DNA from: RGIG5299 sp045588575 | Lineage (GTDB): Bacteria; Bacillota; Clostridia; Oscillospirales; RGIG5299 | Direction of reading: 5' to 3' | NCBI GenBank assembly: GCA_045588575.1 | Contig: JAZNEJ010000016.1 | Coordinates: 1 to 30,345 of the forward strand | Length of the DNA: 30,345 bases | Shown here: in pieces, positions 15,457 through 23,883 of the stretch | How positions within the stretch are numbered: the first letter of the stretch is position 1 | Layout: every line of letters begins with the position of its first letter | The notes under the pieces: generated by a model | Seen by the model: only the letters and a program-made list of their open reading frames with translations | Databases searched by the model: none | What the model was told of the DNA's origin: nothing | Position numbers and translations under genes: made by a program

Positions 15457-15487
15457 AATCCCCGCATTATAAAAATACGGGGATTTT
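15457..15487 (-). terminator. terminator of the aconitase X operon
   Basis: AATCCCCG pairs with CGGGGATT across 13 bases; on the minus strand it is followed by GTTTTTT. The gap 15303-15456 holds nothing else I can identify. Confidence 0.8.
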
Positions 15488-15498
15488 CTTTGTTTATT

Positions 15499-15942
15499 TT
15501 ATTCTACCTCTACAACGCCGTCGGGTTTAACGGTAATTTTCATTCCGTCTTTTACATAGTTTAAAAATTCATCGCCGAGAGAATCTATAACCGGCATAGT
15601 AACGCCGTCTACCCAAACGTCTGCAAGCACAGCGCCTGCCGCAGCAAGCGAATCTATATGATTTGCAAAAAGCATACAAGCGGGATTCTTTTTCATTGAG
15701 CAAGCACAGTAAAGAACGAGACCGCCCGTGGTTGAGCCTATTGTTTGCGGTAAGCAAAGCGCTTTATTAATAAGAGGTTTTCCGTAAAGCTCTTTGTTGC
15801 TTTGGTCGCCGCATTTTACCTCTTTATCGCCAAACTGCAAAGCCATCTGAAGTGAGGCAAGCGTGTTAAAGCCTTCGGTGGTTACAACTGCTTCGGCAGT
15901 AACCTCACCGGGAGTTACAACTCTTCCTTTAAACGTTTTCAT
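15499..15942 (-). CDS. aconitase X small subunit (swivel domain, DUF126)
   Basis: A 147-residue protein matching the AcnX swivel domain, encoded separately from the large subunit as in the two-gene bacterial and archaeal forms. The glycine-serine loop TIGSTTGG (about residues 67-74) corresponds to the loop carrying the catalytic serine in this family. The start overlaps the large-subunit stop by 4 bases (ATGA), with GGAGG upstream, so the two are translationally coupled. Known AcnX activities are dehydration of cis-3-hydroxy-L-proline in bacteria and of mevalonate 5-phosphate in archaea. Which of these, if any, applies here is not visible from the sequence. Confidence 0.87.
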   Translation of the reverse strand: MKTFKGRVVTPGEVTAEAVVTTEGFNTLASLQMALQFGDKEVKCGDQSNKELYGKPLINKALCLPQTIGSTTGGLVLYCACSMKKNPACMLFANHIDSLAAAGAVLADVWVDGVTMPVIDSLGDEFLNYVKDGMKITVKPDGVVEVE

Positions 15943-17216
15943 GCTTTGTTACCTCCTGTGATGGTTTTTAAAATTTGAGCATCGGTATAATATCTTGCAC
16001 TTGTGTAGGTGCGGAGTTTATTCGATGAAGTTATAACGGGCATTTTTTTGCAAAGCGGATTGTTCATATACATAAGAGGACAAATATATGAAGTAATAAC
16101 ACCCGTTTCTTTAAGTCTGGCGGCATATTCGGTTTCGTTGAATTTTTCCAAAACGTTGGGAGCTGCAGTGAATACCGTGGGAAGCGTAATCTTTTTAAGA
16201 CCGTTTTTCTTAAGTTCGTTTTCAATATTAACGGTCCATTCCTTTAACTGCGAAAGCGAAAGGTGCGGACATCCCACAAAGCAAAGCTTTGGAGTGGCAT
16301 CGGGATTTTTCCAGATTACCGGATAATTTTTTTGAACTCTTTCAAGTTCGGCATCGTCAATTATATATTCATTTGCGCCTTCAACAATTAAATCTTCGCC
16401 CAATTCTACTGCCTCGGGAGTAAGATTTGCAATGTGATAAAGACCTACCGCGCCGTTAGATGCGGTTGCGGCGCCGAAATCTTTAAGATAAGAGCACGCC
16501 TCGTCGTTAAGCTCGTTTCCAAGCCATTTATCAAGACCTATAACGTAAGGAACGTCTTCCATAACCTTCATTCCTATTGCCGAGCCTAAAAGCTGAGCCT
16601 CGGGTTTTTTGGTTGTTTGAACCTTTATAACCCAAGTTGCTTTTCTTCCTTCATCAGTAAGCAAGCCAAAGTAAGGAACGTAGCCGACGATTGAACCCAT
16701 AATGTCTATAATGCCGGAGTTTCTGTTGCAACGGGCACCCAAAACCGAGTTTGCGTAAACAACTGCGCTCGATTCCGCCCAAGAAAGAACGTCGCCTTTT
16801 TGGGGTTTATTTCCAACCTCATCCATATAGCAGGTGCAGGTGAAGGCGTTTTTATCCATCAAGCCGAGTTTTTCAAGCTGAGCCTCGTAAAACTCCTGCT
16901 TTGTATACATAAATTTGTTAAATACGAAATTCTGTAAGAAGTTTGCAGGAACGTTTTTATCAATGGGGCGAGGGTCAACCGAGAAGGTTTGTTCCGAGAA
17001 AACGCCCGCATCTAAAAGAGTTTGCATTAAATCGTAAACGGGCGACATAACTTTAAGTCCAAACGAGGTTACGAGATGGTTATGCTTTGAGGTTATGGGA
17101 ACAAGCTTTTTTGCCTCGAAAGCATCGCCGTACATAACCAGCGTTTTCATAACCTTTGCAAGAGTTTCACCTTTTTCGCCATCTAAAATGGCTTGCTGTT
17201 TTTTTGTGAGTTCCAT
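15939..17216 (-). CDS. aconitase X large catalytic subunit (DUF521)
   Basis: A 425-residue protein of the AcnX catalytic family, which folds like aconitase domains 1-3 and holds an Fe-S cluster. Candidate cluster cysteines lie in GARCNRNSG, CFVGCPHLS and SYICPLMY. The N-terminus LTKKQQAILDGEKGE is typical of the family. I use ATG 17216, because GGAG at 17225-17228 is eight bases upstream; GTG 17222 is too close to that site. It ends overlapping the small subunit and begins 16 bases after the flavoprotein gene. With the small subunit it would remove water from a hydroxy acid. Substrate is unknown. Confidence 0.88.
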   Translation of the reverse strand: MELTKKQQAILDGEKGETLAKVMKTLVMYGDAFEAKKLVPITSKHNHLVTSFGLKVMSPVYDLMQTLLDAGVFSEQTFSVDPRPIDKNVPANFLQNFVFNKFMYTKQEFYEAQLEKLGLMDKNAFTCTCYMDEVGNKPQKGDVLSWAESSAVVYANSVLGARCNRNSGIIDIMGSIVGYVPYFGLLTDEGRKATWVIKVQTTKKPEAQLLGSAIGMKVMEDVPYVIGLDKWLGNELNDEACSYLKDFGAATASNGAVGLYHIANLTPEAVELGEDLIVEGANEYIIDDAELERVQKNYPVIWKNPDATPKLCFVGCPHLSLSQLKEWTVNIENELKKNGLKKITLPTVFTAAPNVLEKFNETEYAARLKETGVITSYICPLMYMNNPLCKKMPVITSSNKLRTYTSARYYTDAQILKTITGGNKA

Positions 17217-17232
17217 TTTCACTTCTCCTTTT

Positions 17233-19302
17233 TTAAAGCTTCATTGCAACGTCCCACGCACCCCAAATTACAGTGCGGAGATTTCCAACCTTATCGGCAT
17301 CGCCTATTACGTGAATATGCTTTGCTTTAGTTGCAACGGGAGTGGGATTATAACCAACCGATAAAATTACACTATCGGCTTCCACCACAAATGCATTTCC
17401 TTCTTTATCTTTAAGCGAAACGCTGCCTTCTCCTATTTCGGAAAGCGAGGTTTCGAGATAAACGGGAACCTTATTGGTTTTAAAGAAATCACGCAAATAG
17501 CTGGTATTTGCAAGACAAACGCCCTTTGTTGTTATAAGGTCGTCCTGCATTTCAACTATAACGGGCTTTTTGCCGTTAAGATAAAGGTCGTAGGCAATTT
17601 CACAGCCGGTAAGACCGCCGCCGATAACAACAACCTTTTCACCAACGGTTTTATTACCGAGCAAATAGTCCACCGCTTCAATTGCGGTTTCTGCACCCTT
17701 AACGGGAATTTTCTTTGCTTTGGCGCCCGTTGCAATTATAATTTCATCGGCATCAAGAGCCTTAACGTCTTTAATTTCGGTGTTCATTTTAATTTCAATG
17801 GGATGCTTCGAAAGCTCGCGAATATACCACGCAATTAAAGCCTTATCTTTTTCCTTAAATTCAGGCGCAGCAGCGGCAACGAAAACACCGCCGAGCTGAG
17901 CGGTTTTCTCATAAAGAGTTACACTGTGTCCGCGTTTTGCAAGAAGAATTGCAGCTTCCATACCGCCTATTCCGCCGCCGATAACAGCAATATTCTTTTT
18001 CTTCTTTGCAGGCTCTATATAATATTTTTTAGACTGCATGGTTTCGGGATTAAGCGCGCAACGGGCAAGTCCCATTGTATCGGTTAAATCCTGAGTGTTG
18101 GCATGTCCTTTGGAGGAAGAGAAATTGAAGCAGCCGCTATGACAACAAATGCAGGGCTTAATATCTTCAACTCGGTCTTCAATAAGCTTGGTAATCCATT
18201 CGGGGTCGGTAAGGAACTGACGTGCAACGCCAACCGCATCAATTTTGCCTTCCTTAACCGCTTCAGCGCCCACTTCCATACTCATTCTGCCTGCGCAAAC
18301 AACGGGAATATCAACGAATTTCTTAATGTGAGCAACGTCCTCAAGGTTACAGTTTTCAGGCATATACATAGGCGGATGAGCCCAATACCAAGAATCGTAG
18401 GTGCCGTTATCGGCGTTTAACATATCGTAGCCCATATCCTGCAAATATTTTGCCGCTTTTTCCGATTCTTCCATATTTCTGCCAACCTCGGTGTAATCCT
18501 CACCGGGCATTGCACCCTCGCAAAATCCTTTTAATTTAGACTCTACGGAGTAACGAAGCGAAACGGGATAATCGTTTCCGCAAGCCGCTTTAATGCTCTT
18601 AACGATTTCTGCGGCAAAACGGTAGCGGTTTTCAAAGCTGCCGCCGTATTCATCCTCACGTTTATTGAAAAATTCAATTGCAAATTGGTCGAGAAGATAA
18701 CCCTCGTGAACGGCGTGAACCTCAACACCGTCAACGCCCGCTTCCTTGCAAAGCTTTGCGGTTTTTGCAAACGCTTCAATTATTTCGTGAATTTGCTCAA
18801 CCGTCATTTCAGGGCACTCAATATCGTGCGCCCAGCGTGATTTTTGAGGCGAAGGAGATGCAAGTTCGTGAGAGGTATCTATAACCGGCTTAATTAAAGC
18901 ACGGGTGAATTTATTTTTGTGTAACGGCGCAATAAGGTCGGTAATTGCCCAAGAACGTCCCATTCCGGCGGTGAGCTGAATAAAAAGCTTTGCACCCGTT
19001 TTATGAATTTCCTCCATAAACTCCTTAAGCTCTTCAAACATTTTCGGATTTTGCCAAAGCCATTTGCCCCAGAAGGTATCACGTATGGGAGCAATACCGG
19101 GGATAATAAGACCCACGTTATTGTTTGCTCTTTTAAGAAAAAGCTTTGCCGCCTCTTTATCGAAATGACATCCGGTCAATTCAAACCAACCGAACAGCGA
19201 GGTGCCGCCCATAGGACACATTACTATTCTGTTTTTAATTTCAACGTTTCCGATTTTCCAAGGAGTAAACAGTGCTTCATACTTTTCATCTACTTTATTC
19301 AT
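17233..19302 (-). CDS. bidomain flavoprotein of the 2-enoate reductase / old yellow enzyme family
   Basis: A 689-residue protein. Residues 1-370 form an FMN barrel with the segment VHAVHEGYLLDQF near 195-207 and DEYGGSFENRYRF shortly after. The HAVHEGY wording fits 2-enoate reductases of clostridia rather than dienoyl-CoA reductases. C384-x2-C387-x3-C391 and C415 are the expected [4Fe-4S] ligands, but the last spacing is 23 residues rather than the usual 11. Residues about 420-689 hold FAD and NAD(P)H Rossmann folds (VIGGGIGGMEAA and VVIGGGLTGCEIA). It should pass electrons from NAD(P)H through FAD and Fe-S to FMN and reduce an activated C=C bond. It is the first gene of the operon with aconitase X, whose product may be its substrate. 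Confidence 0.85.
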   Translation of the reverse strand: MNKVDEKYEALFTPWKIGNVEIKNRIVMCPMGGTSLFGWFELTGCHFDKEAAKLFLKRANNNVGLIIPGIAPIRDTFWGKWLWQNPKMFEELKEFMEEIHKTGAKLFIQLTAGMGRSWAITDLIAPLHKNKFTRALIKPVIDTSHELASPSPQKSRWAHDIECPEMTVEQIHEIIEAFAKTAKLCKEAGVDGVEVHAVHEGYLLDQFAIEFFNKREDEYGGSFENRYRFAAEIVKSIKAACGNDYPVSLRYSVESKLKGFCEGAMPGEDYTEVGRNMEESEKAAKYLQDMGYDMLNADNGTYDSWYWAHPPMYMPENCNLEDVAHIKKFVDIPVVCAGRMSMEVGAEAVKEGKIDAVGVARQFLTDPEWITKLIEDRVEDIKPCICCHSGCFNFSSSKGHANTQDLTDTMGLARCALNPETMQSKKYYIEPAKKKKNIAVIGGGIGGMEAAILLAKRGHSVTLYEKTAQLGGVFVAAAAPEFKEKDKALIAWYIRELSKHPIEIKMNTEIKDVKALDADEIIIATGAKAKKIPVKGAETAIEAVDYLLGNKTVGEKVVVIGGGLTGCEIAYDLYLNGKKPVIVEMQDDLITTKGVCLANTSYLRDFFKTNKVPVYLETSLSEIGEGSVSLKDKEGNAFVVEADSVILSVGYNPTPVATKAKHIHVIGDADKVGNLRTVIWGAWDVAMKL

Positions 19303-19346
19303 CAGATAATCCCTTTCGCAATATATATTTTTGTTTATTTTAGATA

Positions 19347-19396
19347 AATAATATTATCAATATTATTAATATACCGCAATTTTGTTTAAAAGTCAA
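19347..19396 (-). promoter_or_regulatory. promoter and palindromic operator of the flavoprotein-aconitase X operon
   Basis: On the minus strand: TTGACT (19391-19396), 17-bp spacer, TATATT (19368-19373). Immediately downstream is a perfect 9-3-9 inverted repeat, AATAATATT-ATC-AATATTATT on the plus strand (19347-19367), placed where a repressor would block transcription. No regulator gene is adjacent. Confidence 0.7.
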
Positions 19397-19497
19397 CCGA
19401 TTTACAGTTTTAACTCACTTTTAATAAAAAAACTTTTTCCAAATGTTAAAAAATATGCTAAAAAATGCTTTTTTTGTCATTGTTCTTTATTATCATC

Positions 19498-19526
19498 TTG
19501 AAATTTTATTTAAAAAAGATTATAAT
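19498..19526 (+). promoter_or_regulatory. promoter of the nnrD-alr operon
   Basis: TTGAAA (19498-19503), 17-bp spacer, TATAAT (19521-19526). It diverges from the flavoprotein promoter within a 255-bp gap. Confidence 0.85.
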
Positions 19527-19557
19527 ATAAAATAAATATATTTTTCGGAGGCAAATC

Positions 19558-20079
19558 ATGGAACTTTACACCGAAAAGCTTGTTAAAAAGCTTATAGATA
19601 ACAAAGACCTTACCGTTAAATCTTTAATTGTTGCTTTAACGGGCGTTATTATTTACGTTGCATTCTCTCTTTTGGGAATTGGCTACGGTCAGTGGGCTCT
19701 AACCTTCTTCATTTCCGCTTCGGCTGTTTACGGTGCCTATTATCTCTTTAAAAGAGGCTCGGTTGAATATGAATATTCCTATTGCAACGGAGAGTTTGAC
19801 ATAGACGTTATTTACGGTCAGACAAAGCGCAAGGACCTCGTTTCTTTCGACGTAGCCGATTGCGAAATTTTTGCAAAATACGACCAAAACAACGACCCCT
19901 CATTAAAAAACCGCTCTATTGTAAAGAAATTTTACGCCGTATCTCACAAGGGCGCAAAATCTGCTTATTATGTAATTTTTAACAATAACGGTGTTAAAAC
20001 AATGGCGGTTTTCGAGGTTGACGATAACGTTTTGGAAAACGTTAAATTAAGAGCCAGAAGAATTTTTAAAGAAGTATGA
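19558..20079 (+). CDS. small membrane protein of unknown function (DUF6106-like)
   Basis: A 173-residue protein with two transmembrane helices (about residues 22-42 and 46-64), then a soluble C-terminal domain of about 105 residues with mixed strands and a final helix (EVDDNVLENVKLRARRIFKE). It resembles the clostridial DUF6106 group, recognised from overall layout only. The start ATG follows CGGAGG. The stop codon overlaps the start of nnrD (ATGA), so the two are coupled, though no functional link is known. Confidence 0.7.
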   Translation: MELYTEKLVKKLIDNKDLTVKSLIVALTGVIIYVAFSLLGIGYGQWALTFFISASAVYGAYYLFKRGSVEYEYSYCNGEFDIDVIYGQTKRKDLVSFDVADCEIFAKYDQNNDPSLKNRSIVKKFYAVSHKGAKSAYYVIFNNNGVKTMAVFEVDDNVLENVKLRARRIFKEV

Positions 20080-20948
20080 GTGAATTTTTAAAAGAAACCG
20101 ACGTTGCAAAGCTTTTACCCAAGCGCGATGATAACGGAAACAAAGGAAGCTTCGGCACTCTTCTTTCCGTTTGCGGCTCTGAGTTTATGACAGGCGCCGC
20201 TTTCTTTTCATCAAGCGCAGCATTGAAAACGGGAATAGGGCTTTTAAAGCTCGCCTCTCCACGCTCGGCTTTAAAGCCGCTTCAATCCGCTTTATTCGAG
20301 CCTGTTTTTGCGCCGCTTTCGGAAAAAAACGGCTTTATTTCAAAAAAATCGGCAAAAGAAATCTTAAATTATTCTTCCAAAGCCTCCGCCCTTTTAATAG
20401 GCTGCGGTTTAGGTCTTACAAGCGATGTAAAAGCTGCCGTTTGTTCTGTTCTTTCCACTGTTAAGCTTCCCACCGTGGTTGATGCCGACGCTTTAAACGC
20501 AGTTTCCGAAACCGGTTTTAATTTTAACAATCCCAATACTGTAATAACGCCGCATCCCCTTGAATTTTCACGTTTAACAGCTCTTTCGGTTGAAGAAATT
20601 CAAGAAAACCGAATAAAAACCGCTTTAAATTATTCTGTAAAACAAAATGTAATAACCGTTTTAAAAGGAGCATACACTGTGATAGCCGCACCGGACGGCA
20701 AGGTGGCAGTGTCTCCCTTTACCACCTCTTCCCTTTCAAAAGGCGGAAGCGGAGACGTTTTGGCAGGACTTATTGCAGGCTTTTTGGCGGGTGGCGTATC
20801 TTCTTTTGATTCCGCCTGCTTAGGAGTCTATATTCACGGGCTTTCGGCAAAAATGCTCTGCGAAAATATGCCCGCGCGCTCGGTGTTACCATCCGACGTG
20901 GTTAATTTCGTTCCGAATGCGGTAATTTTTTTGGAGAAACAACTTTAA
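20076..20948 (+). CDS. nnrD: ADP-dependent (S)-NAD(P)H-hydrate dehydratase
   Basis: A 290-residue protein of the ribokinase-like YjeF C-terminal family. Visible motifs are TGAAFFSSSAALKTG near residues 45-60, the VVDADALNA segment near 132-140, TPHPLEFSRL near 155, and the nucleotide-binding GGSGDVLAGLIAGFLAGG near 223-240. It repairs NADH and NADPH damaged by hydration, using ADP. The epimerase half (YjeF N-terminal domain) is absent from this protein and from the window. It is coupled to the upstream membrane-protein gene by a 4-base overlap. Confidence 0.93.
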   Translation: MSEFLKETDVAKLLPKRDDNGNKGSFGTLLSVCGSEFMTGAAFFSSSAALKTGIGLLKLASPRSALKPLQSALFEPVFAPLSEKNGFISKKSAKEILNYSSKASALLIGCGLGLTSDVKAAVCSVLSTVKLPTVVDADALNAVSETGFNFNNPNTVITPHPLEFSRLTALSVEEIQENRIKTALNYSVKQNVITVLKGAYTVIAAPDGKVAVSPFTTSSLSKGGSGDVLAGLIAGFLAGGVSSFDSACLGVYIHGLSAKMLCENMPARSVLPSDVVNFVPNAVIFLEKQL

Positions 20949-20978
20949 TACAGTTTTCTCCATTTGGGAGTTTTCTTT

Positions 20979-21527
20979 GTGAAAAAAATTCTTTTACCGC
21001 TTTTTTCTCTTTTCTTATTACTCATCCTCACTTTGTCATCCTGCTCCGTTAATAACAATGAACAGGATATTTACAAAAACGCAAACGGATTTGAAGCCGT
21101 GTTATCGGTTACAAAAGGCGAAGAAAATTTCACCTTTTCGGTTTCACGTCTTAAACCCGATTATTTCGAGCTTAATTTCACAAATCCCCCCATACTGCAA
21201 AATTTTTACGTGATTTTCTCAAACGGAGAAGTAACCTTAAAATATTACGGCTTTGAACTTTCACTAAACCGTTTCCCGTTGCCCATTACAAACGGAATAA
21301 GCCGAATAGTTGACGTTTTGGCGCTTTTAGACGACGGCTTTGAAAAGCTTGAGCTTAAATCCAACCAAGATAACGAGCTTATTTACGGCGGAAACGGTTT
21401 TACGGTTTCTTTCTCGCCCGAAACACTTTTGCCAATCTCGTTTGAAATCGAAACCGATGACGGCGAAAGCTATAAAATAACGGTTGAAAGCTTTGCGCTT
21501 TTAACTCCCGATAACTTTGAAAACTAA
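20979..21527 (+). CDS. lipoprotein of unknown function
   Basis: A 182-residue secreted lipoprotein. A hydrophobic signal peptide (about residues 3-19) ends in a LSSC lipobox, followed by a Ser/Asn-rich linker and a domain of about 150 residues with many short beta strands. The fold suggests a LolA/LppX-like lipoprotein-localisation shape, but I cannot confirm it. I choose GTG 20979, because GGGAG at 20966-20970 is eight bases upstream. A TTG at 20964 would overlap that site. It lies between nnrD and alr in one operon, without an obvious functional tie. Confidence 0.7.
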   Translation: MKKILLPLFSLFLLLILTLSSCSVNNNEQDIYKNANGFEAVLSVTKGEENFTFSVSRLKPDYFELNFTNPPILQNFYVIFSNGEVTLKYYGFELSLNRFPLPITNGISRIVDVLALLDDGFEKLELKSNQDNELIYGGNGFTVSFSPETLLPISFEIETDDGESYKITVESFALLTPDNFEN

Positions 21528-21546
21528 TCTATGCGGAGATTTTTAA

Positions 21547-22752
21547 ATGAAAAATATTCTTAAAAGAAGCTGGGTTGAAATTTCTCTTAATTCTGTGCAA
21601 AAAAACTACAACGAAATATCAGGCTACCTTAACTCCGTTTCGGGAAATCCCGTTAAAATAATGGCAATGGTTAAGGCAGATGCTTACGGCCACGGTGCCC
21701 CCATGATTGCTCGTACTCTTGAAAAATGCGGCGTTTCTTTCTTTGGAGTTTCAAGCATCGACGAGGCTACTCAGCTCAGAAATTCGGGTATTACAACTCC
21801 CATTTTAATAACGGGCTACACCCCCTCGGAGTTTATTAAAACCGCTCTTGATAAGGACGTTTCTCTCACAGTTTACAACATGTATACCGCCGAAAGAATT
21901 TCATCAGTCGCTTCAAAGCTCGGTAAAATTGCAAAAATTCATTTAAAAATCGATACGGGCATGAACCGTTTGGGATTTCTTGCAGAACACGATGACGAGC
22001 TTTCTTTAACCGTTGAAAAAATAAAGCAAATTTATTCACTTCCCTATATTTTCGTTGAAGGCACCTACACTCATCTTTCAGATGCCGACAACACAGATAA
22101 GGCTTACACCGAATTTCAAATCGATAACTATAAAAAGCTTTTAAATGCGCTTAAAGACGAGGGTTTAAATCCCGGTATAAGACACTGTCTTAACAGTGCG
22201 GGAATAATAGCTTACCCCGAATCCGCCTTTGATATGGTGCGTCCCGGCCTTATCCTTTACGGTCTTTTGCCCTCCCCTTCCTTAAAGCCGTTACTTAAAT
22301 TTAATTTAACTCCCGCAATGGTCTTAAAAGCTGCCGTATCTCAGGTTAAAACCGTCAAAAAAGGTGCGGAAATAAGCTATGGCAGAAGCGAAATTTTAGA
22401 AAAAGACAGCAAGATGGCGGTTTTGCCAATCGGTTATGCCGACGGACTTTTAAGATGTCTTTCAAATAATTTTTCCGTTACCGTCAGCGGAAAGCCCGCA
22501 AAAATAACGGGAAAAATTTGTATGGACCAAACTATTGTTAACATCACTAATATTCCCGACGTTTGCGAAGGTGATGAGGCCGTTATTTTCGGCGATGGAA
22601 CCGACGGATTCCCCACCATCGACGATATGGCAACTCTCGCAAACACTTTAAACTATGAAATTTGCTGCATTATAGGCAAGCGGGTTCCCCGCCTTTATTT
22701 TGAAAACGACGCCTTGGTCGGTCGTCTGAATTACATTTTAAACAAAATTTAA
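21547..22752 (+). CDS. alr: alanine racemase
   Basis: A 401-residue PLP enzyme of the usual length. Lys43 in AMVKADAYGHGA is the PLP lysine, and Tyr278 in EISYGRS is the second catalytic base. The stretches DTGMNRLGF, TYTHLSDAD, MVRPGLILYG and GKICMDQT are all classic for Alr. It makes D-alanine for peptidoglycan in the cytoplasm. The start ATG follows GGAGA, 19 bases after the lipoprotein stop. It is intact. Confidence 0.95.
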   Translation: MKNILKRSWVEISLNSVQKNYNEISGYLNSVSGNPVKIMAMVKADAYGHGAPMIARTLEKCGVSFFGVSSIDEATQLRNSGITTPILITGYTPSEFIKTALDKDVSLTVYNMYTAERISSVASKLGKIAKIHLKIDTGMNRLGFLAEHDDELSLTVEKIKQIYSLPYIFVEGTYTHLSDADNTDKAYTEFQIDNYKKLLNALKDEGLNPGIRHCLNSAGIIAYPESAFDMVRPGLILYGLLPSPSLKPLLKFNLTPAMVLKAAVSQVKTVKKGAEISYGRSEILEKDSKMAVLPIGYADGLLRCLSNNFSVTVSGKPAKITGKICMDQTIVNITNIPDVCEGDEAVIFGDGTDGFPTIDDMATLANTLNYEICCIIGKRVPRLYFENDALVGRLNYILNKI

Positions 22753-22773
22753 AGCAAAATTAAGGACGTTAAT

Positions 22774-23133
22774 ATGACAAGAGCGGAATTTCTTGATTAT
22801 TGTCTTAATAACTATAAAACAAAACCGGATTTCCCTTTTGAAAACGATTTTGAAACCGCAGTTTTAAGACATTATCACAACCGAAAATGGTATGCTATTG
22901 CAATGAAGGTTTCACGCCGTAAATTCGGTTTTGATTCCGATGAATCTACCGACGTTGTAAACCTCAAGGTGCCTACCGAGTTCTTTTGCTTCGATTCCGG
23001 AAACGGTGTTTTCCCCGCTTATCATATGAATAAGCGCCACTGGGTTTCGGTCTTATTAAACGATGCCTCGGCCGATACGGTAAAATTTCTTTTAAGCCTG
23101 AGTTACGAAGCAACTCAAGGAAAGAAAAAATAA
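22774..23133 (+). CDS. MmcQ/YjbR-family protein
   Basis: A 119-residue protein of the MmcQ/YjbR double-wing family. Visible features are the N-terminal YxxxxYxTKPDFPF segment, a central KWYAIAMKV strand, VVNLKVP, and the C-terminal HMNKRHWVSVLL with LLSLSYEAT. The fold resembles the DNA-binding part of MotA, but the cellular role is unknown. It begins 21 bases after alr with AAGGA upstream, and a strong terminator follows, so it is the last gene of the operon. Confidence 0.87.
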   Translation: MTRAEFLDYCLNNYKTKPDFPFENDFETAVLRHYHNRKWYAIAMKVSRRKFGFDSDESTDVVNLKVPTEFFCFDSGNGVFPAYHMNKRHWVSVLLNDASADTVKFLLSLSYEATQGKKK

Positions 23134-23140
23134 CAAAAAC

Positions 23141-23175
23141 AAAAGCGACAACCGATTTAGTTGTCGCTTTTTTAT
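23141..23175 (+). terminator. terminator of the nnrD-alr operon
   Basis: AAAAGCGACAAC pairs with GTTGTCGCTTTT, followed by more T. The stretch 23176-23383 that follows is T- and A-rich and shows no gene. Confidence 0.92.
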
Positions 23176-23383
23176 TATTTTTAATTTGTTTTTTACCTCA
23201 AAAATAAGTATTTTGAAAAAAATTTTAAATTTTTTTCAAAAAAATTGCATTTTTCCACCCAAAAACAAGGCTTTTTTTGCCTCTTTTTCGGTACTTTCAC
23301 ATTATTTTATGTTACTTTTTAATTTTGTAACATTTTGTCGATTTTATTCGTGTAATTTCTACGAATGAGGTTTAAATTAATTA

Positions 23384-23412
23384 TTGCAAACTCCAAAGCT
23401 CTGTGTTATAAT
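23384..23412 (+). promoter_or_regulatory. promoter of the DUF6514-like gene
   Basis: TTGCAA (23384-23389), 17-bp spacer, TATAAT (23407-23412). Confidence 0.82.
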
Positions 23413-23453
23413 ATTTGTGTAAGAAAAAATTATAAACGTTAAGGAGAATTTTT

Positions 23454-23726
23454 ATGAGACATTTTTGTATTGAAAGAGATGCCGACAAACAAGGAAGAAG
23501 CATTTTGCGTTATAGTTTAACACAAACTCGCAAGCTTGTTGAAGGTTATGGAATTGCAAGAGTTTACGGCGTTAGTTGCTCTTTTGTTTCAAGACCCGAC
23601 ACCGAAGTTACTGTTGACGATATTTCTTCAAACGAAAACCGTGCCGTTGAAATAATATTCACTCTTGCAAAGCAATGCGTTTTACCCACTGAATTGCTTT
23701 CTGCTTTAAGAGTAATTATTTCGTAA
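23454..23726 (+). CDS. small protein, DUF6514-like
   Basis: A 90-residue soluble protein. The pattern YSLTQTRKLVEGYGIARVYGV, then a variable strand and a C-terminal helix (AKQCVLPTELLSALRVII), matches a small clostridial family annotated DUF6514, of unknown function. The central VDDISSNENRAVEIIFTLA segment looks like a helix after a turn. It has a good promoter and an AAGGAGA site. It is the last chromosomal gene before the tRNA-Pro fragment. No clear terminator follows it on the plus strand. Confidence 0.75.
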   Translation: MRHFCIERDADKQGRSILRYSLTQTRKLVEGYGIARVYGVSCSFVSRPDTEVTVDDISSNENRAVEIIFTLAKQCVLPTELLSALRVIIS

Positions 23727-23851
23727 TGTATTTTATCATAAATGCCAGATTTTGTCAATAGATTTTTGTCTTTTCTTGGATGAAATAAAATCTTTAACTA
23801 TTTAGGCATATTCTCAAATGAACGCTGCCCTTTTTTCACAGCAAAACATTC

Positions 23852-23879
23852 AAAAAAATGAGTGCCCATAAGGGCACTC
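23852..23879 (-). terminator. terminator of the tRNA-Pro gene
   Basis: GAGTGCCC (23860-23867) pairs perfectly with GGGCACTC (23872-23879). Read on the minus strand it is followed by ATTTTTTT. It still sits directly 3' of the tRNA fragment, so it belongs to the original chromosomal tRNA locus. Confidence 0.88.
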
Positions 23880-23883
23880 ACAC

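Noticed and set aside
23186..23368. 60-residue Phe/Lys-rich plus-strand reading
   Set aside because: It lies in an A/T-homopolymer-rich gap after a terminator; composition alone explains it.
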